The position numbers and the translations under genes were made by a program. Positions 36,009 to 48,900 of a stretch of DNA of 64,000 bases are shown piece after piece. The notes beneath the pieces were generated by a model that was given only the letters and a program-made list of their open reading frames with translations, was not told the DNA's origin and made no database searches. Source of the DNA: Valencia hispanica (lineage: Eukaryota; Chordata; Actinopteri; Cyprinodontiformes; Valenciidae); assembly GCA_963556495.2 (NCBI GenBank), contig OY747702.1:23999903-24063902 (forward strand), given 5' to 3'. Every line of letters begins with the position of its first letter. The first letter of the stretch is position 1.

Positions 36009-37451
36009 TAACACATCCAATATCTTCTATAAAACAAAGATTTTCAAATCGATCATACATTTAGGACGAAACACAGCTGCAGAAAGTTCTGGAAAGTAGA
36101 AGAAAAATAAAACAACCGAACAAACCTATGCAAAGCTTTCCAGACACAAGAAACACATGATGGGGCTTATCGTATAGTTAAAAAAAACAACCAAAAAAAC
36201 AAACCTAAAAGGGTGCACTGTTGCAAGCATTTCAGTATAAATGCATAGAATTCTTCAGAGCATCACCTGTTTGTCTTCAGTCCATGATGTTTTTTCCAAG
36301 AGAGCCACAGAGATTTAAACACATCTGACTTAATAACTACAAGCAAGCCTCAAAGGAGCAGTAGACATCCAGAGCTGAAAGGGGCAGACGCAGGCTCAGA
36401 CTATGCTATCTGAGGCATGCACACTCTTCTGGATTTGTCGTCCCTTTACTCTTAGCCCGAAACAAGGTTATCCATACACAAGTTGATTATAGAGCTCACA
36501 GCAGGCAGAGCAGAAAACAGTAACACACAGTAACGCACATGGACGAAAAAAGACAAATACTTACATTTTTAAAATAAAGAAATATGGAACTAATTATAGA
36601 AGGAGGAAGAGGAGCAGAGACAATTTAGATTATAAAATTAATCCTTTGATTTCCAGATAAACCTAAAGCTACAAAAAAGCTGTATTAACGATTCAGAAAA
36701 CTTGACTGCTAGATTAGTCTGCAAAAGTAGAAAAATTTGACCTAATACAATGGCAGAATTCCAGTTCATCCAAAAGGAAAGTACAAAATCCTTCAAGTCT
36801 AAGATCAAATGTATGAGGATATAAAATAATCCTAACTTTATGAGATCTGATAATCCAGTAAATACAATGTCCGATAACAACCATTCCTTAACACCGCAGA
36901 TTTTTTAAAGGCCTGCCCCTCGGCTGTGCCACAGAAATAACATCATAATGAAATCTTTAATCTGATATCTAAATGTTGTTGACTTTCCATGACTGATACT
37001 AGAAAACAATAAAAGATCAATAATGATTAGTTAATAAATCAGATCCTGATAGGCAGCACCAGGCTGCAGCTTACTTTGCTTAAGTAGTTTTCACACAGTG
37101 GTGGCTCATCGTTCTGGCTTGGCTTTTGTTAATTATTGTGATGGCTGCAGCTACAGTCACACAAATAGGGTAATATCTACCAAACATCCCACTGCTACAA
37201 TAGAGAATTATGCATGACACTACACTTATATATTGCTTCCTTTAAACATAGGATTTAATTTACAGAGTAATAAAGAATTGGTTTTGGTCCAGAATATATT
37301 TACCGGTACACAATTACATAACACTGTATTCTAAAATATGTGCACACATCTTACACTGTTATGTGTATCACTTGATTTAATCTTTCTCTTTGTTCTATCT
37401 TTCACTTTGAGTTACCAGTGGCAGCTGCTCTAGTCCTTTTGGCTGATGAAC
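36009..37451. other. Intronic, nothing recognised
   Basis: AT-rich DNA with no exon-like or transposon structure that I can support. Confidence 0.4.
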
Positions 37452-37454
37452 TAA

Positions 37455-38076
37455 TGCCCCTTTTCCACTAGGTTCGGCTCGGCCCAGACCGGGTCGAGTC
37501 AGCCCGCATTTAGCGCGTTTAACTACCTTTGTCTGGGCCAACCTGACCCATTTTCGGACTACCTCTGGCTCCGTCCGAAGAGGACCGAAGTGACCCAAAA
37601 CGCCCACCTATAGACTGATTGGTCCGATAAAGTGATGTCACTCTCGCTCCTATCTACGTAGTGGTAGCCACTGATTGGCCTTGCGGTGTGCGTGTGAAAT
37701 GATGTCACAGAGAATGGCGACGCATGGCTTCCATGTCTTCAAAACATTGCGGAGGAAAATTTAACAATTAAAGTGCGAATATTGGGCCCCGAAGGACCAC
37801 AACTGCCAGAGTGGGGCAGACCGCAGAAATAGACGACATTTATGGTGAAAGGCCGGTGAGTGAGAGAGAGTGGCCTCAATACTGGCTCCATCATCGGCAT
37901 CTCGTTAAATGGTGAGTGATGACTGATTTTTACTGGAACTTTTGCTACGCTGAGCCCACTCACATCCTTGTCTACTGCCGCGTTCCTAAGATGATAATGG
38001 AAACACAACCAGGTCGTTCTGGGCCGGGCTGAGCCGACACTGCCCCAGCTGAGCTGACCCTAGTAGAAAAGGGGTA
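37455..38076. mobile_element. Non-autonomous DNA transposon, PIF/Harbinger-like
   Basis: This 622-bp element is flanked by TAA on both sides (37452-37454 and 38077-38079). The inverted ends are TGCCCCTTTTCCACTAGG and the complement of CCTAGTAGAAAAGGGGTA, matching at 16 of 18 positions. Subterminal GGCTCGGCCC/GGGCCGGGCTGAG blocks extend the symmetry. The interior is GC-rich relative to the flanks and has no complete transposase. A 3-bp TWA target suggests PIF/Harbinger, which is an inference. Confidence 0.7.
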
Positions 38077-38564
38077 TAAGTGGTGGAAAAGGGGTGGAGC
38101 AAGCCTATATGGAGACCTGCAAATTGGCTCATACCACAACTCAGGATCATGGCGAGGGAGTGGGATTTGCTTATGTTAGTTTTAGTTAGGTTTTTGCATG
38201 TTCAATCCTTTTTCGTGACTTCATGGGCGGCTCAGCCACTATTTAAGTTGCCCCTCTGTCTCTGTTTGAGTTAGTGTTGTTGCCAGTTTCTTGAGTAGAG
38301 TTATGTTACTTTGACGTCTTTTCTTGGCCCAGTATCTTGTTGATTTTGTATAATTGATCCCAGATTGATTTTTGGGTTAATTAAAAAACCCTTTTTTGGT
38401 CTTTAACATGTGCCTGGCTTTCCTTTACTGCTTGGCCCATCACACTTATGTATACTTCACTTTCATTAACAGTTGTTAATCTGAGACTGCATTTAAAAAT
38501 TTGATAACTTAGTAAGGACCAAAACAGCCCAGTTTTAAATCCTAATAAGGAAATTGTTTGTATT

Positions 38565-39836
38565 CAGTTTCTTGCAGAAGTATTCACACTTCCTTAAGTT
38601 TTCACATTTTGTCACAATACTAAACAAGATTTTTTTTTTTTTTGCCAATTCCTCTTTTCCAAATATTTCAAACTCCATCAGATTGGATGAAAAACATCTG
38701 TGAACATTCATTTTCAAGTCTGGACTTCGGCCAAATTAACATATTAATGTGCTTTGGTCCAAACTATTATATTTTAGTTCTGGCTGAATGTTTAGTGTGT
38801 ACATCCACTCCAGTTCCCAGCCCTTCTCCGGCCTATAACAGTTTCATCTTTAGGACACCCATGCTACATCTATGTGCCCATCAACTGTTAACTGTTAATT
38901 TTTTTCAACAGTTTTTGAAAGTTTTGCAGGTCTGCAATGTGCTTTCTATTTTCAGATGATGGATTTAAAGTTCCATGAGATATTCAAAGCTTTTTCGATA
39001 TTGTTTTATAACGGAGCACTGCTTAAAATTTCTTCAGAGGTTTATCTCTGACCTGTTTTGTGTTTTCCTTGGACCTCATGATGCTGTTTGTTCACTGCTA
39101 TTCTCTTACAACCCTCTGAGGCCTTTACAGAACACCTGAAAGAGGAACTCACCCCCCTACCGGTCTTACTACACCTACATTTCCGGCTTGAAAAATGGGG
39201 CAAAAGGAGGCGTTGCCTGGCAGACCGAGGGACGAGTGGAAGAAGGGGGGTTGGCGCCAACACTTTCTTGCTGTTTTAACTCCAACTCGCTATGGAGGTG
39301 TGGCCGAGACTCGGCTTGTTTTATACCCCACAGCAGCGGGATGGCTGACGTCAGCCAAATTGGCTGAGCCAGTAGCAATGGCCGATTCAAATTCAAGTCC
39401 AACGCACAGTTTTAACCTAAAGAGGGCGCCACACTGACAGTTTTGGGTAGAAAATTAATATTTTAAGTAAAATGTACCAAAATATCAAAAATAATGGCCA
39501 TATATGGAGACAGCACTATTAAACACTCATTGAGTTGACACTGAGTTGCTCTTTAACTTAAACCAAGAATAAAGTACCCACCTGTGCCCTCTATTTACTA
39601 ATAAGGAGACCTCTGATGAAACTTTTATTTAAGGTATAAGAGCAAGGGGGGTGAATACATAATGCAACCCACACTTAGATTTTCTATTTTCAAAAATGTT
39701 GAAAACCAATTATTATTATCCACCACTTCACAATTAAGCATTACTTTGTGTTTGTCTATAAAAGATCCAAATGAAATATGTTGAACATTGATTGTAACAT
39801 CGCGAAACAATGAATCATTCAATTGGCAAGGTACTG
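38565..39836 (-). mobile_element. Decayed Tc1-like transposon with a MITE inside
   Basis: The left end CAGTTTCTTGCAGAAGTATTC continues as TTTTCACATTTTGTCACAAT. The right end, GGCAAGGTACTG, is followed by TA. The plus strand between them is antisense Tc1: 'gccaattcctctttt', 'atctgtgaacattcattttcaagtctgg', 'ttttcagatgatggattt', 'ccttggacctcatgatgctgtttgttcact'. The middle of the transposase gene is deleted around 38820-38920. A separate 412-bp MITE sits at 39141-39552, after which the Tc1 leader resumes (CCTCTATTTACTAATAAGG). Confidence 0.75.
39141..39552. mobile_element. MITE inside the Tc1 relic, TTAA-type ends
   Basis: Terminal inverted repeats AGAGGAACTCA (left) and TGAGTTGCTCT (right) match at 10 of 11 positions. 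The flank is TTAA on the right (39553-39556) and TGAA on the left (39137-39140), which looks like a mutated TTAA. The left half is GC-rich with a CCCCCCTACCGG block. No coding capacity. It is younger than the Tc1 it interrupts. Confidence 0.6.
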
Positions 39837-41847
39837 TAGATTCTTCTTTTTCACTATAACTGCACACTAACTGTAAAGTAAAATTTCAAAATAATGATTA
39901 AAAACCCATTTTCAAATAATATTTCTCATTTTACAAAAAGCGTTATTTTTAAGGTTTATCAGCTATCAGCTTGACATGCCAGGTGTTCACCTGAGTGCTG
40001 GGAAATGACACAACAAATGCAAAGGACCTAACTGCCTGTGTCTGCAGAAACTCCCTAAAATCCTTCCTTATCAAAGGCTTTCTGACACGAACCATTGTTA
40101 CTGAGCCCGGTGACACTCATCAGCCACCTCTAACTGCCTGTTCCTTCTCCTCTACCTCCTAGTGTCAGTGTGTACCAACCTCCTTGCAAGGATCTGGAAA
40201 GAAACAAATGGAGGATGACTTGAACTATCTAATTAGTGTGACAGAGCTCAGAGGCTCTGCAGCATATGACAGAGAGTTAGAACACAACACAAAGGTATGA
40301 TGCATAACAAGGCTAGGAGAAGACATCACCTGTTCAATTCTAATAACCGGAAAGAAAAGCCAGCACCAAGTTTCTGGAGGTAATTTACCAGGCCAGTAGT
40401 TCTTAGAAGGGACTCCTTATAAGACTGAACTTACAGTCCACCATTAATATATCAAACTAATGTTTATTTCCACCCCAAAATGTACAAAAGTTTCTTCCCC
40501 CCAAAAGTTTCTTTTATTGAGACAGAGAGCAACTAAGAGATTAATTTATACTTGCATTTCAGTTTATTTCCTACATAAACAACATTAATTATCACACCAT
40601 ACAAACAGTATTCAGTTTGCCTGACCTTCCCTTGCATCGGCTCTCAGGTAGGTTTCAATGCAAACCATAACGTATTAAACTGTAGACAAAATATAATTCT
40701 CAACTAGTTTAAAGCATGCTTAAATTGGTTCGAATGAGATCTAAGGATATTATTGTAAATCATGATATTAAAACACCACAATATGTCTCACAAGAGTGAA
40801 GAATGTTACCTAAAGCCTTGTCGAGTGGTTGTCTGTCTAGCTCTGTCTAGTTTGGAACAACACGAGGTTAGGATAAATACAATCAACTTTTTGTAAAATG
40901 TAAAACGTTTTAGCATTGTTATAGAGGTCTTTGACCCTATAACAACTCTGGAACTATTTTAAACTGAATCAGGTCTCACAGTTTCAAAAGGAAGCTTTGC
41001 TAGACCAAAACCTGTAGGGTTCTACTCTTATAATATTTGGGGTACCCCAAAGCTCTGTAGTAAGCTCACTTCTGATTTAGATTGACAGACAGACAGAGAT
41101 ATTTTATAAGGTTTCATTAAACCTTCGTCAAAACACAAAAGGAGTTATTTCAGTGGGGGGTTGTTACACTCTTGGCGACCAAAGGAAACTTTGGGCTGGG
41201 TAAAGATGGACTTAATTCTTACCAGAGAAACAGTTTGTGATTAGCTAACATTTATTCTATTTGAGAAAAAAGACAGAAAGAAATAAGGGATTGTTCATTC
41301 TTCCCCAAATATTGCTAAAATCTTGTCTCATGTCAGTCTCGTAAACTCTATATTGTGTATTGTTTCCCCTCATGAGCTGTATCATTACACCCATATACAC
41401 CTGAGTCTGCTTTGTTTTAACACAAAACTGTGGAAGGTGACCAATAACTAACATCAAGGAATGTATACTAAATATTAGTTTTAATATCTTCTCTATTAGT
41501 ATCAATAAAAACAGCTGTAAAAATAACTTAGTTCATTTTGAAACTTTTCCCAAATAGTTCACACATTTTTATCATCTGTTACTGTAACCTTTCTGCACCT
41601 CGTTCCTGTGTTTATGTTAAGCATACCAACTAAAGATAACATTTGCAGAACCTAAAATAATGTTTCTGTATTCACCAAAAATAAATATCTATTAATTCTT
41701 GCTTTGTTAAGTGAAAGGCAACTGTATTTGTAGGCTTTTATTGAAATGGTGGCTTGAAAAATAAACTGAAAAACTTATTTACATGAATAAAGTTAGAAAA
41801 TGTAGTATTTTGCTGAATCTAATTTTCTATTGTTATTTCTGTACCAT
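39837..41847. other. Intronic, no gene seen
   Basis: AT-rich sequence with no exon-like element or defined repeat. A short CAGA run lies at about 41083-41096. Confidence 0.4.
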
Positions 41848-42205
41848 TTAAAGAGGTCCTAGAAATCAAAACAGCATTTACCTTGTTGTTGATTAATTTA
41901 GGCAGTTTGGGGTGTCAAATATATCATACCAAAAAGTCTGTGCCGTCGCTGACCAGCTTTTCTATACAACTTTGGAATTTTGTAATTGCTGTGGAGAAAC
42001 AAGCTGGTCTGGGCAAATCTCGGATAATGCATCATAAGCTGTAGACACACCCCTTTGAATTGACATGTCCCCACCCACTTCAACGTCACCAGTATGTAAC
42101 TACTGGTTATAGAACTATTAACCCTATCATCATAGAGCCATCAGGTTAAATTGGCAAATCAGCACACAGCTCATTTAATATTTATGAGTGGGTGGGGAAA
42201 AGCAG

Positions 42206-44756
42206 TCTTTTTTTTCTTCTTTTTTTCTAAACGTGTCCTGTTTGGCAGTGTGGAGCTCAGAATTGGTGTCTGAGTACCAAGTAGAAGCCCAACAGATTTA
42301 CTTCCACAAGCGGAGCAGTACAGCTTTTGCTATAGTACTCCACTTGATATATGTGTGAAAAATCTTTATTATGAATTGTTGGGGTTTTTATTTCCTGATG
42401 TTATGGACACGGAGACGGAAAATTAAGGAGAAGAAAGAAGGAAGATGAAGAAGAGAGGTAGGAAACAAAAAGTCAAGAGAGAGGGTGAGTTGAAAATACA
42501 AGAGAGGAAAGGGAAAAAAGAAAACACAGGAAGACATTGAAGTCTGGCTCCATACCCACAGGACGGCAGAGAGAGGGGGAAAAACAAAACAAAACACGAA
42601 AAAGGAACGACAAAACCAACCAAACATTGTGAACTAAGAATTACACAACCACATCACACAAAAATAGATATAAAAATACAACAACAATGTCACAGAAAAA
42701 CTCATGGTACCGATTAATCAATGCTCAGCCCAAGAATATTTCCTTAAACAACAGAGACCCCACATCTATGTGTGTGTGTTAGCATGCTGGTGCATATAAG
42801 GTTTCTCCATAAGAGTGTTCGATAGTTGGTGTGAGCAGACATCAATCCGTCTCCCACGCGCCACCTCCACCCTCGGCCAATCCCCACCGCCAACATCCCA
42901 GCGCCCCACCGATAGCCGCAGGGGACGGACAGCATCCCCAGGCCGGGCTCAGCCAGCATTTGGACGCCAAGTTGTACCAGCTCCCGGATCCTGATCCCGC
43001 GCAACGCAGGGCGCCGAGACCAGGCATCCAACGAGGGCCACGGCTGGTCCAACCCGCCAACGAACCGGCCACGCACGGCGCGCACAGAACAGGTGATCAA
43101 ACGAGCAGAGACGCCGGATCCGCAGCCACCGAGCAGGCACGACCCAACAATCCCAAACCTGGCACCTCTAAAAGAGGTGCCCCAACCAACCAAAGGAAAA
43201 AATCTGCCCAGCGCATCGGCCGACCGACACACCGGCCGACCGACACACCGGCCCCCCAGGCCCGGCCAGGCACGCACCAGGTCCGAACCGGATTGACCAC
43301 CGATGCACCGGCAGGCAGGGGCCCCCGTCACCGGCGGGAAGTACGGAGGGGAAATAGGCCCCCCATTAAGTGTAAGGCCTGAGGTGCGCCAGGCGAGGGG
43401 GCAGACCAAGATCCAACATGACATGTAGACAAAGACATACAGACACAGTCATACGTTCCCTCCCTCTTAAACCCATACATTCTCACTGACTCACCAAGAC
43501 ACCCAAAAAAATGACGCTGTACCCTCATTCACACACCCCATGCACACTTTATGCTCCCAGGTCCAGGTACCGATGTCCCAGTAGAGCCACCAGCCCCCGG
43601 ACCCGGGAGGTGGACCCCCTACCTTTTAGGACGGAGACAAGCAGACCGCCAAGGGCCCCACAGTGGCAAAGCAGCCTGACAGCCCAGGACCCCGACCAGA
43701 CCGCCTGTCCTCCTACGGACCCCAACCCCTGATGGCCCGTAGCGAACAGGGGTGTGAAAAGACCCCCTAGCCTCCATCCTCCCGGTCGAGTATGGTGTTG
43801 ATGCGTGTTGTTATAATGTGCATTTAAAACAGACGGGTGGGATGTGGGGAAGGCAGCCACACATCCCCCAACCCCCACCCCGAGCCCTCAGTGTCTATAT
43901 GTGGTTTAACAGTAAGCTGATTGAACCGCTCCCCCTCTGGATGCCGAAAAGTGTGCCCACCCCAAAGTCCCTACATATGTGTCATGTGAGAATGTTATAA
44001 GTGGGAGTGTCTAAGTTGTATATTAAAATTGGGACCCAGGACACCACGGGATAGCGAGGAGGGAAGCCCCTCCTCGCACCCCAGTGATGTGCCCATGCCC
44101 CAAGACCCTATATGAGTGGTAAAGTGATGGAGCGGGTGGACAGAGGTGTCCAGGGATGGGGAGGGAAGGACTGGGAGACAAAATGTCTTCCCAGGGAGCC
44201 AGCTCCCCCACTGACCCCAATAGGCACAGCTGTTCACCGGGATCCACCAGGGGAGGGAAGCCATGGCACGTTTGACCCGGGGCCCACGGCCACAGCACCA
44301 CAAAGCCCCACGGACCCCAAGGCAGTCCCCCCAGCCCCATCCCAGAAGGGGAACTAAACCCACCCTGACATTCGCTCTACTCTCAAAACACAAAAGACAC
44401 TAGACACCCAGGTTGAGTTCGCCCCCCCCCCCCCCCCCTCCTGCACACCCCTCCCCCCCGTCCAAGTGCCCTTGTAGGGGGAGAGCACCTGTTGCTACAC
44501 AGCAGCAGCCTCCCCGCCAGCAAAGGAGGCCCCCAGCGCCACCCGCACACCGGAGGCCCCCGTAGCCCGAACCACGTCGACGTACCTGCCCAGACCGGGA
44601 GCAAACCGATGAGCCGGGCGGCCGACCCACCAGGCTGACATCCACCAGCCTCATTCTTTGTGGAGCGACCACTGTTGCTCAACGGCCCGGCAGGAGACCA
44701 AACCCAGCGCCCCACCCACCTGCCCTGCACGCCCACCAGTCTTTCAACTGCAGAGC
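42206..44756 (-). mobile_element. 5'-truncated L1 copy: 3' UTR only
   Basis: It begins on the plus strand with a T-rich block (42207-42227), the LINE's A-rich tail on the minus strand. It then matches the L1 3' UTR at 17450-18110 nearly base for base (for example CGTGTCCTGTTTGGCAGTGT). At about 42855 it skips some 270 bp present in the first copy and rejoins at CAATCCCCACC. It carries a further 1.7 kb of C-rich sequence (43020-44750) absent from the first copy. No ORF2 sequence is present. I could not find its target-site duplication. Confidence 0.75.
44422..44438. repeat. Poly-C run
   Basis: Seventeen consecutive C within the L1 3' UTR copy, so poly-G in the sense of the LINE. Confidence 0.9.
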
Positions 44757-45327
44757 TTTAATATAGGGTTGTATTTGGCCATTTATCGGGGCTCCTGGGC
44801 TATTTTCAGCTCCATCAAAGTTGTATATGCTATTTAGAGTTTCAAAGACCAGTTTCCAATTGTCAAAAAAAAAATTGTTCTAGAACCCCTTTAAAAGATT
44901 GCTACATATCTGCTGGACGACACCATAGAATATATGGCTTATTTAAACCCCGAACTAACCAACCAAACAGGCTGTCATCCTGGTTATCCCTCTTATGTAG
45001 ATTTAATGTCAGACAAGCAATAAACAGACATCTGATAGAGCTACATTAAAACATATTGTAAAGTCAGCAGGATTCATTGATTTGGTATCATGAATAGCTG
45101 AACTCAATACTCCCCAATACAAATGAAATACTTCATTCAAAGCATAAACAAGATAGCCTTTGTGGTCCTTATATCAATGCAGTTTATACAATAATAATCT
45201 TTTGACAACACAGATATATTGGTAAAGTAGATGGCAAAGCCCAATGCCAACTTCAGCCTCTGTAAGTCATGTCGTTGAAAAGAATATGGAATGTTCTAAG
45301 AGAAAGACATGAGGAACATCATCCAAA

Positions 45328-45383
45328 GACAATGTTTTTCCACAGCGTCATGTGTACACAAGATGCAAAGCCTTCAATCCAGA
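45328..45383 (+). repeat. Direct duplication, first copy
   Basis: About 55 bp starting GACAATGTTTTTCCACAGCG and ending CCTTCAATCCA, repeated almost perfectly at 45899-45954. Confidence 0.85.
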
Positions 45384-45898
45384 GGCTGTGGACCTGAAAG
45401 AGAAATATGACTGAGAATTATGTAGATAAGTGTGAACCTGTCTAGAAATGAAAGGCAGAGCTGGTTATCTGATATGACTTTCCCTCCAAAGCACATCTCA
45501 ACTCCACGCGTGTTTAGGGTATCAGTCCTAGGCAGCACAAGCATGAAGAGTGGGGAATCTCATTTCAACCTGAACAGCTTTTTGATTATTTTCAAGTTTT
45601 TTCTTTCTTTCTCCCTCTACCTCTTTCCAGTCCTCTTAACATAAAAACCACAAGCAAAGACATACTGGTGGCTCTGGCTCAGCAATGCATGAATACAAAT
45701 CGGTTTTGGAGGAAGCGTTGCTGTCAATGCTCAAATCACATCGTCTCCTACATCAGATTAAGCTACCTTACAAAATGAATACATTTTCTCAGCCAATTAA
45801 CCGAGGTTTGATTTGATTTGAAAGACTAACTTTGGTGACTAAAATGAAGCTGTGAGCATGTGTGTGAATGTGCCACATGTCACATTCACACACAGGAA

Positions 45899-45954
45899 GA
45901 CAATGTTTTTTTCACAGCGTCATGTGTACACAAGATGCAAAGCCTTCAATCCAC
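45899..45954 (+). repeat. Direct duplication, second copy
   Basis: Second copy, 571 bp downstream. It is flanked on both sides by variants of GTGCCACATGTCACATTCACA (about 45869 and 45963), a smaller local repeat. Confidence 0.85.
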
Positions 45955-48900
45955 TGCCACATGTGCCACATTTCACATTCACACCAGCTAGCAAAAATCA
46001 CAGATCCAGATGAACTGCGGTCAAAATCAGACAGCTTAACCTTCTCACTTTAATGAATGTCGTCCTTAATAAGAATGACTCATGTTATTTGGCCTTTATC
46101 TGCGCTTTGGTAATCACTCTTATAATATGTACATGACTCCATAGCCATCTGTATTAAGTATGATGCCAGCCGACATTCAGGACATGCAGCATGGCTCTTC
46201 CCACTGACATCTGCATAATAATAATGATGGCGGCTCATGTGTAGTCACTGAAGATGTCAACAAGGAGAAAATCACAGAAACTACACAAACGGGTAAGAAA
46301 TGGTAAGTTACAAACAGCAGCTCAGCATTAGATCCTATTACTAAAATTGTTTACTTGTTTTTCCAACAGAGTCTAATTTCCTCTGCATTAGCAGCACTGA
46401 AGCCTGTGTAAACCAGAGATAAAGAGAAAGTAACACAGCAGATCAGACGTGATGTAATGGAATTTATGCTACTTCAGGCCTGGACTGCCTACGCAATGTA
46501 ATTTCCTGCACCCTGTGACACAAAACGATTTGTCTTAATAAAAAACGTATTATTTTAACTCGTCAATTCGCCTTTAACACATTAAGACACATAACATCCT
46601 CTACACATGGGAGCCGGTACACCTAGTGGTTGCCACACCTTTTAATGCCTTAATGTTTCATGTTTTTTTTTAAATCCAGGAAGTGATTAACGAGTCTTTC
46701 ATTTCACCTGTTTGTGTCTTTTCCCCTGAAAGTTTTGGTTTGCACTGATTTGTGAATTTGCTTAACCATATATACAATGTAATGTTCATGGCAGGCCATT
46801 GAAAGTACATGACAGGAGCCTCTGCTCCCAACAATGCTAGATTTAAGCTGTACCACCTTTAAAGGAATATCTAAACATATGTCCTATTACCTGGGTAGTA
46901 TTATAATATCACCAGTTGTTGTTTTTGTTTTTTAAGATTGTAACATGACATTTAATCTAACTCAAAATTTTAGGGAAGGAATCATGGAAAAATCACCATT
47001 TTAACAAAACAGATCGATAAAAACGTAGCGAAATTATTGCTGGGACTGCATTATATCAGAAAAAGACGAAATTCTGCTATCATTGACTATTCTGACAATA
47101 TCAAATGCAATAATTGTTCACTACTCCATTTCATTCTCTGCACGTTCACTCTCCCTGAGCATTCTGAATTTGATAATAACATCTACATCAGATGTTTGCA
47201 AAAAAGACAGATTGCTAATAAAACATTCCTGCACTTGGCAATCTGAGTTTTTAATGCATGGTACCTGAAATGGTATAGCTAACCAAAAACATCCAAGCAG
47301 TCATCAATACACCAATGAAGATATGATGTGCAGCTCTATTTGTTGCACTGAATTTGTCTAATGAAGCGTTTGCAGGAAAGTTTAATGCCAAAGTGGGTTG
47401 TGTTTTATAAAAATGTGCTGTCAGCCCTATGAATCTGAACCAGTTCCATGTGGTAGATGTGCAGAAGGGCTAAGGCTAGCTGCACTCTTTTAGCGACCCT
47501 AGACTTTGTTTTGCCAGTTGGCTTCACACACATTTGTGTGACATTGTGAAGTGCAGGTATGATGCAAGTGCTGCAAAAACGACACGAGTTGTCTTAATTA
47601 TTAATTGTGTAATAAATGTTTCACCATACAACACTTCTAGCAATGTTTTTAAATATAAATCATGGGTCTGTTAAAAATGATTAGGATTGTGAGTGTTGTG
47701 AACATTTTAAAGGAAATTGGGACGCAATATTAATTTTATTATTTTCAGAGGAGATTTGCTCAAAAAACTAATAAAAGAAAAACTGAACTGTTCAAATTAC
47801 TTAAATCCCTATTCAGATGGTACACTATATATTCCAGATACATATAGAAAAACATATCGACTTTAGGCATATACATACTCTGCAAGAACTCTGAAATCTG
47901 TCTTTATAGTTCTGCTTAGGAAGTCCATGCACCATGTTCTTGGCGCATATTCTGGGTTTACGTTTTTGTTTGTTTGTTCAATTTCCGAGAAATATGAAGT
48001 GGGTTTTCATGTAGTGGGAGGCACCTATGAAGGGTTCTGCGCTTGCATTCTTCTGAAGCACAAAATTTCCCTCAGAGCTATAAAAGCAAAGAACATCAGC
48101 AGATGATCAGATGAAGGAGCTGATCTCAGCGTACTAAAGGATTCTGGGATTTCAGCCTTTGGTCTTTTTGTTTTCTAATTTAAATTTACCTAATTAAAAA
48201 TCTGTGTTGTAAAGTAGTGTATGAGTAACAGCTCCGTAACAGGGTAAGGCAGGTGTGCAGAACCTGTACTACTTGTTGCCAACATGTTTACTTGGAGAGA
48301 GCCAGAGGAAGATATTTAAAGCTCTGTCAATGACATTTGAAAATGTAATCCTTCTGAGCCCATGCAGAGGCTGTTTTCCAACACAAAAAAATCCAAAAAT
48401 CATTTGCTGTGCAGTGTGCTAAAAAAAGACAAGACGTAATAACATTTTAACAGTTTAATTTGCAAAGCAGGAATAAACAGACAAGTATCACCGGGGGGAA
48501 GTAGGGGAAGATTAAATGTAGGGAAAAGTGTATTTCTCTGCACTCACTAAACTGAATGTTGTATTTCTGTCAGTCCAGAACAACTGAATGTGTTGCATTG
48601 TGTTTAAGTCATGGTCAACATGACAAAACATTCTGTTTGTCATCGTAACACAAGTTGATTCAGCTGACGCAGATGCAAAGTGAATTCAGGATCACAGCGT
48701 TGTTTTTCTCATATTTACAAAGCCACACAAACATGATTCACAAATTCTATAAACTGTCCCCTTTAGGGTCATCTTTTAGATACAAGTTTCTTTCAGTCTG
48801 TCATCTTCACATTGTGAATGCAATAAAAGGGAAAAACCAACAAGTTTGCTTAGGTATTATCGTGTTTGTGCTCAGAAAAGCCAGCCATTTCCCCCCGGTT

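Larger units (their letters stand above)
41852..44890. mobile_element. TTAA-flanked DNA transposon split by an L1 fragment
   Basis: TTAA at 41848-41851 and 44891-44894 borders the inverted ends AGAGGTCCTAGAA and TTCTAGAACCCCT (11 of 13 matched). Removing the L1-derived block 42206-44756 leaves a MITE of about 490 bp, close in size and plan to the one at 7362-7859 but with different ends. No transposase remains. Confidence 0.6.

Noticed and set aside
42744..44736. Several long open frames on both strands (for example Pro/Arg-rich and Gly/Trp-rich readings)
   Set aside because: They overlap in opposite strands, resemble no family, and lie in GC-rich L1 3' UTR, where stop codons are rare by composition.
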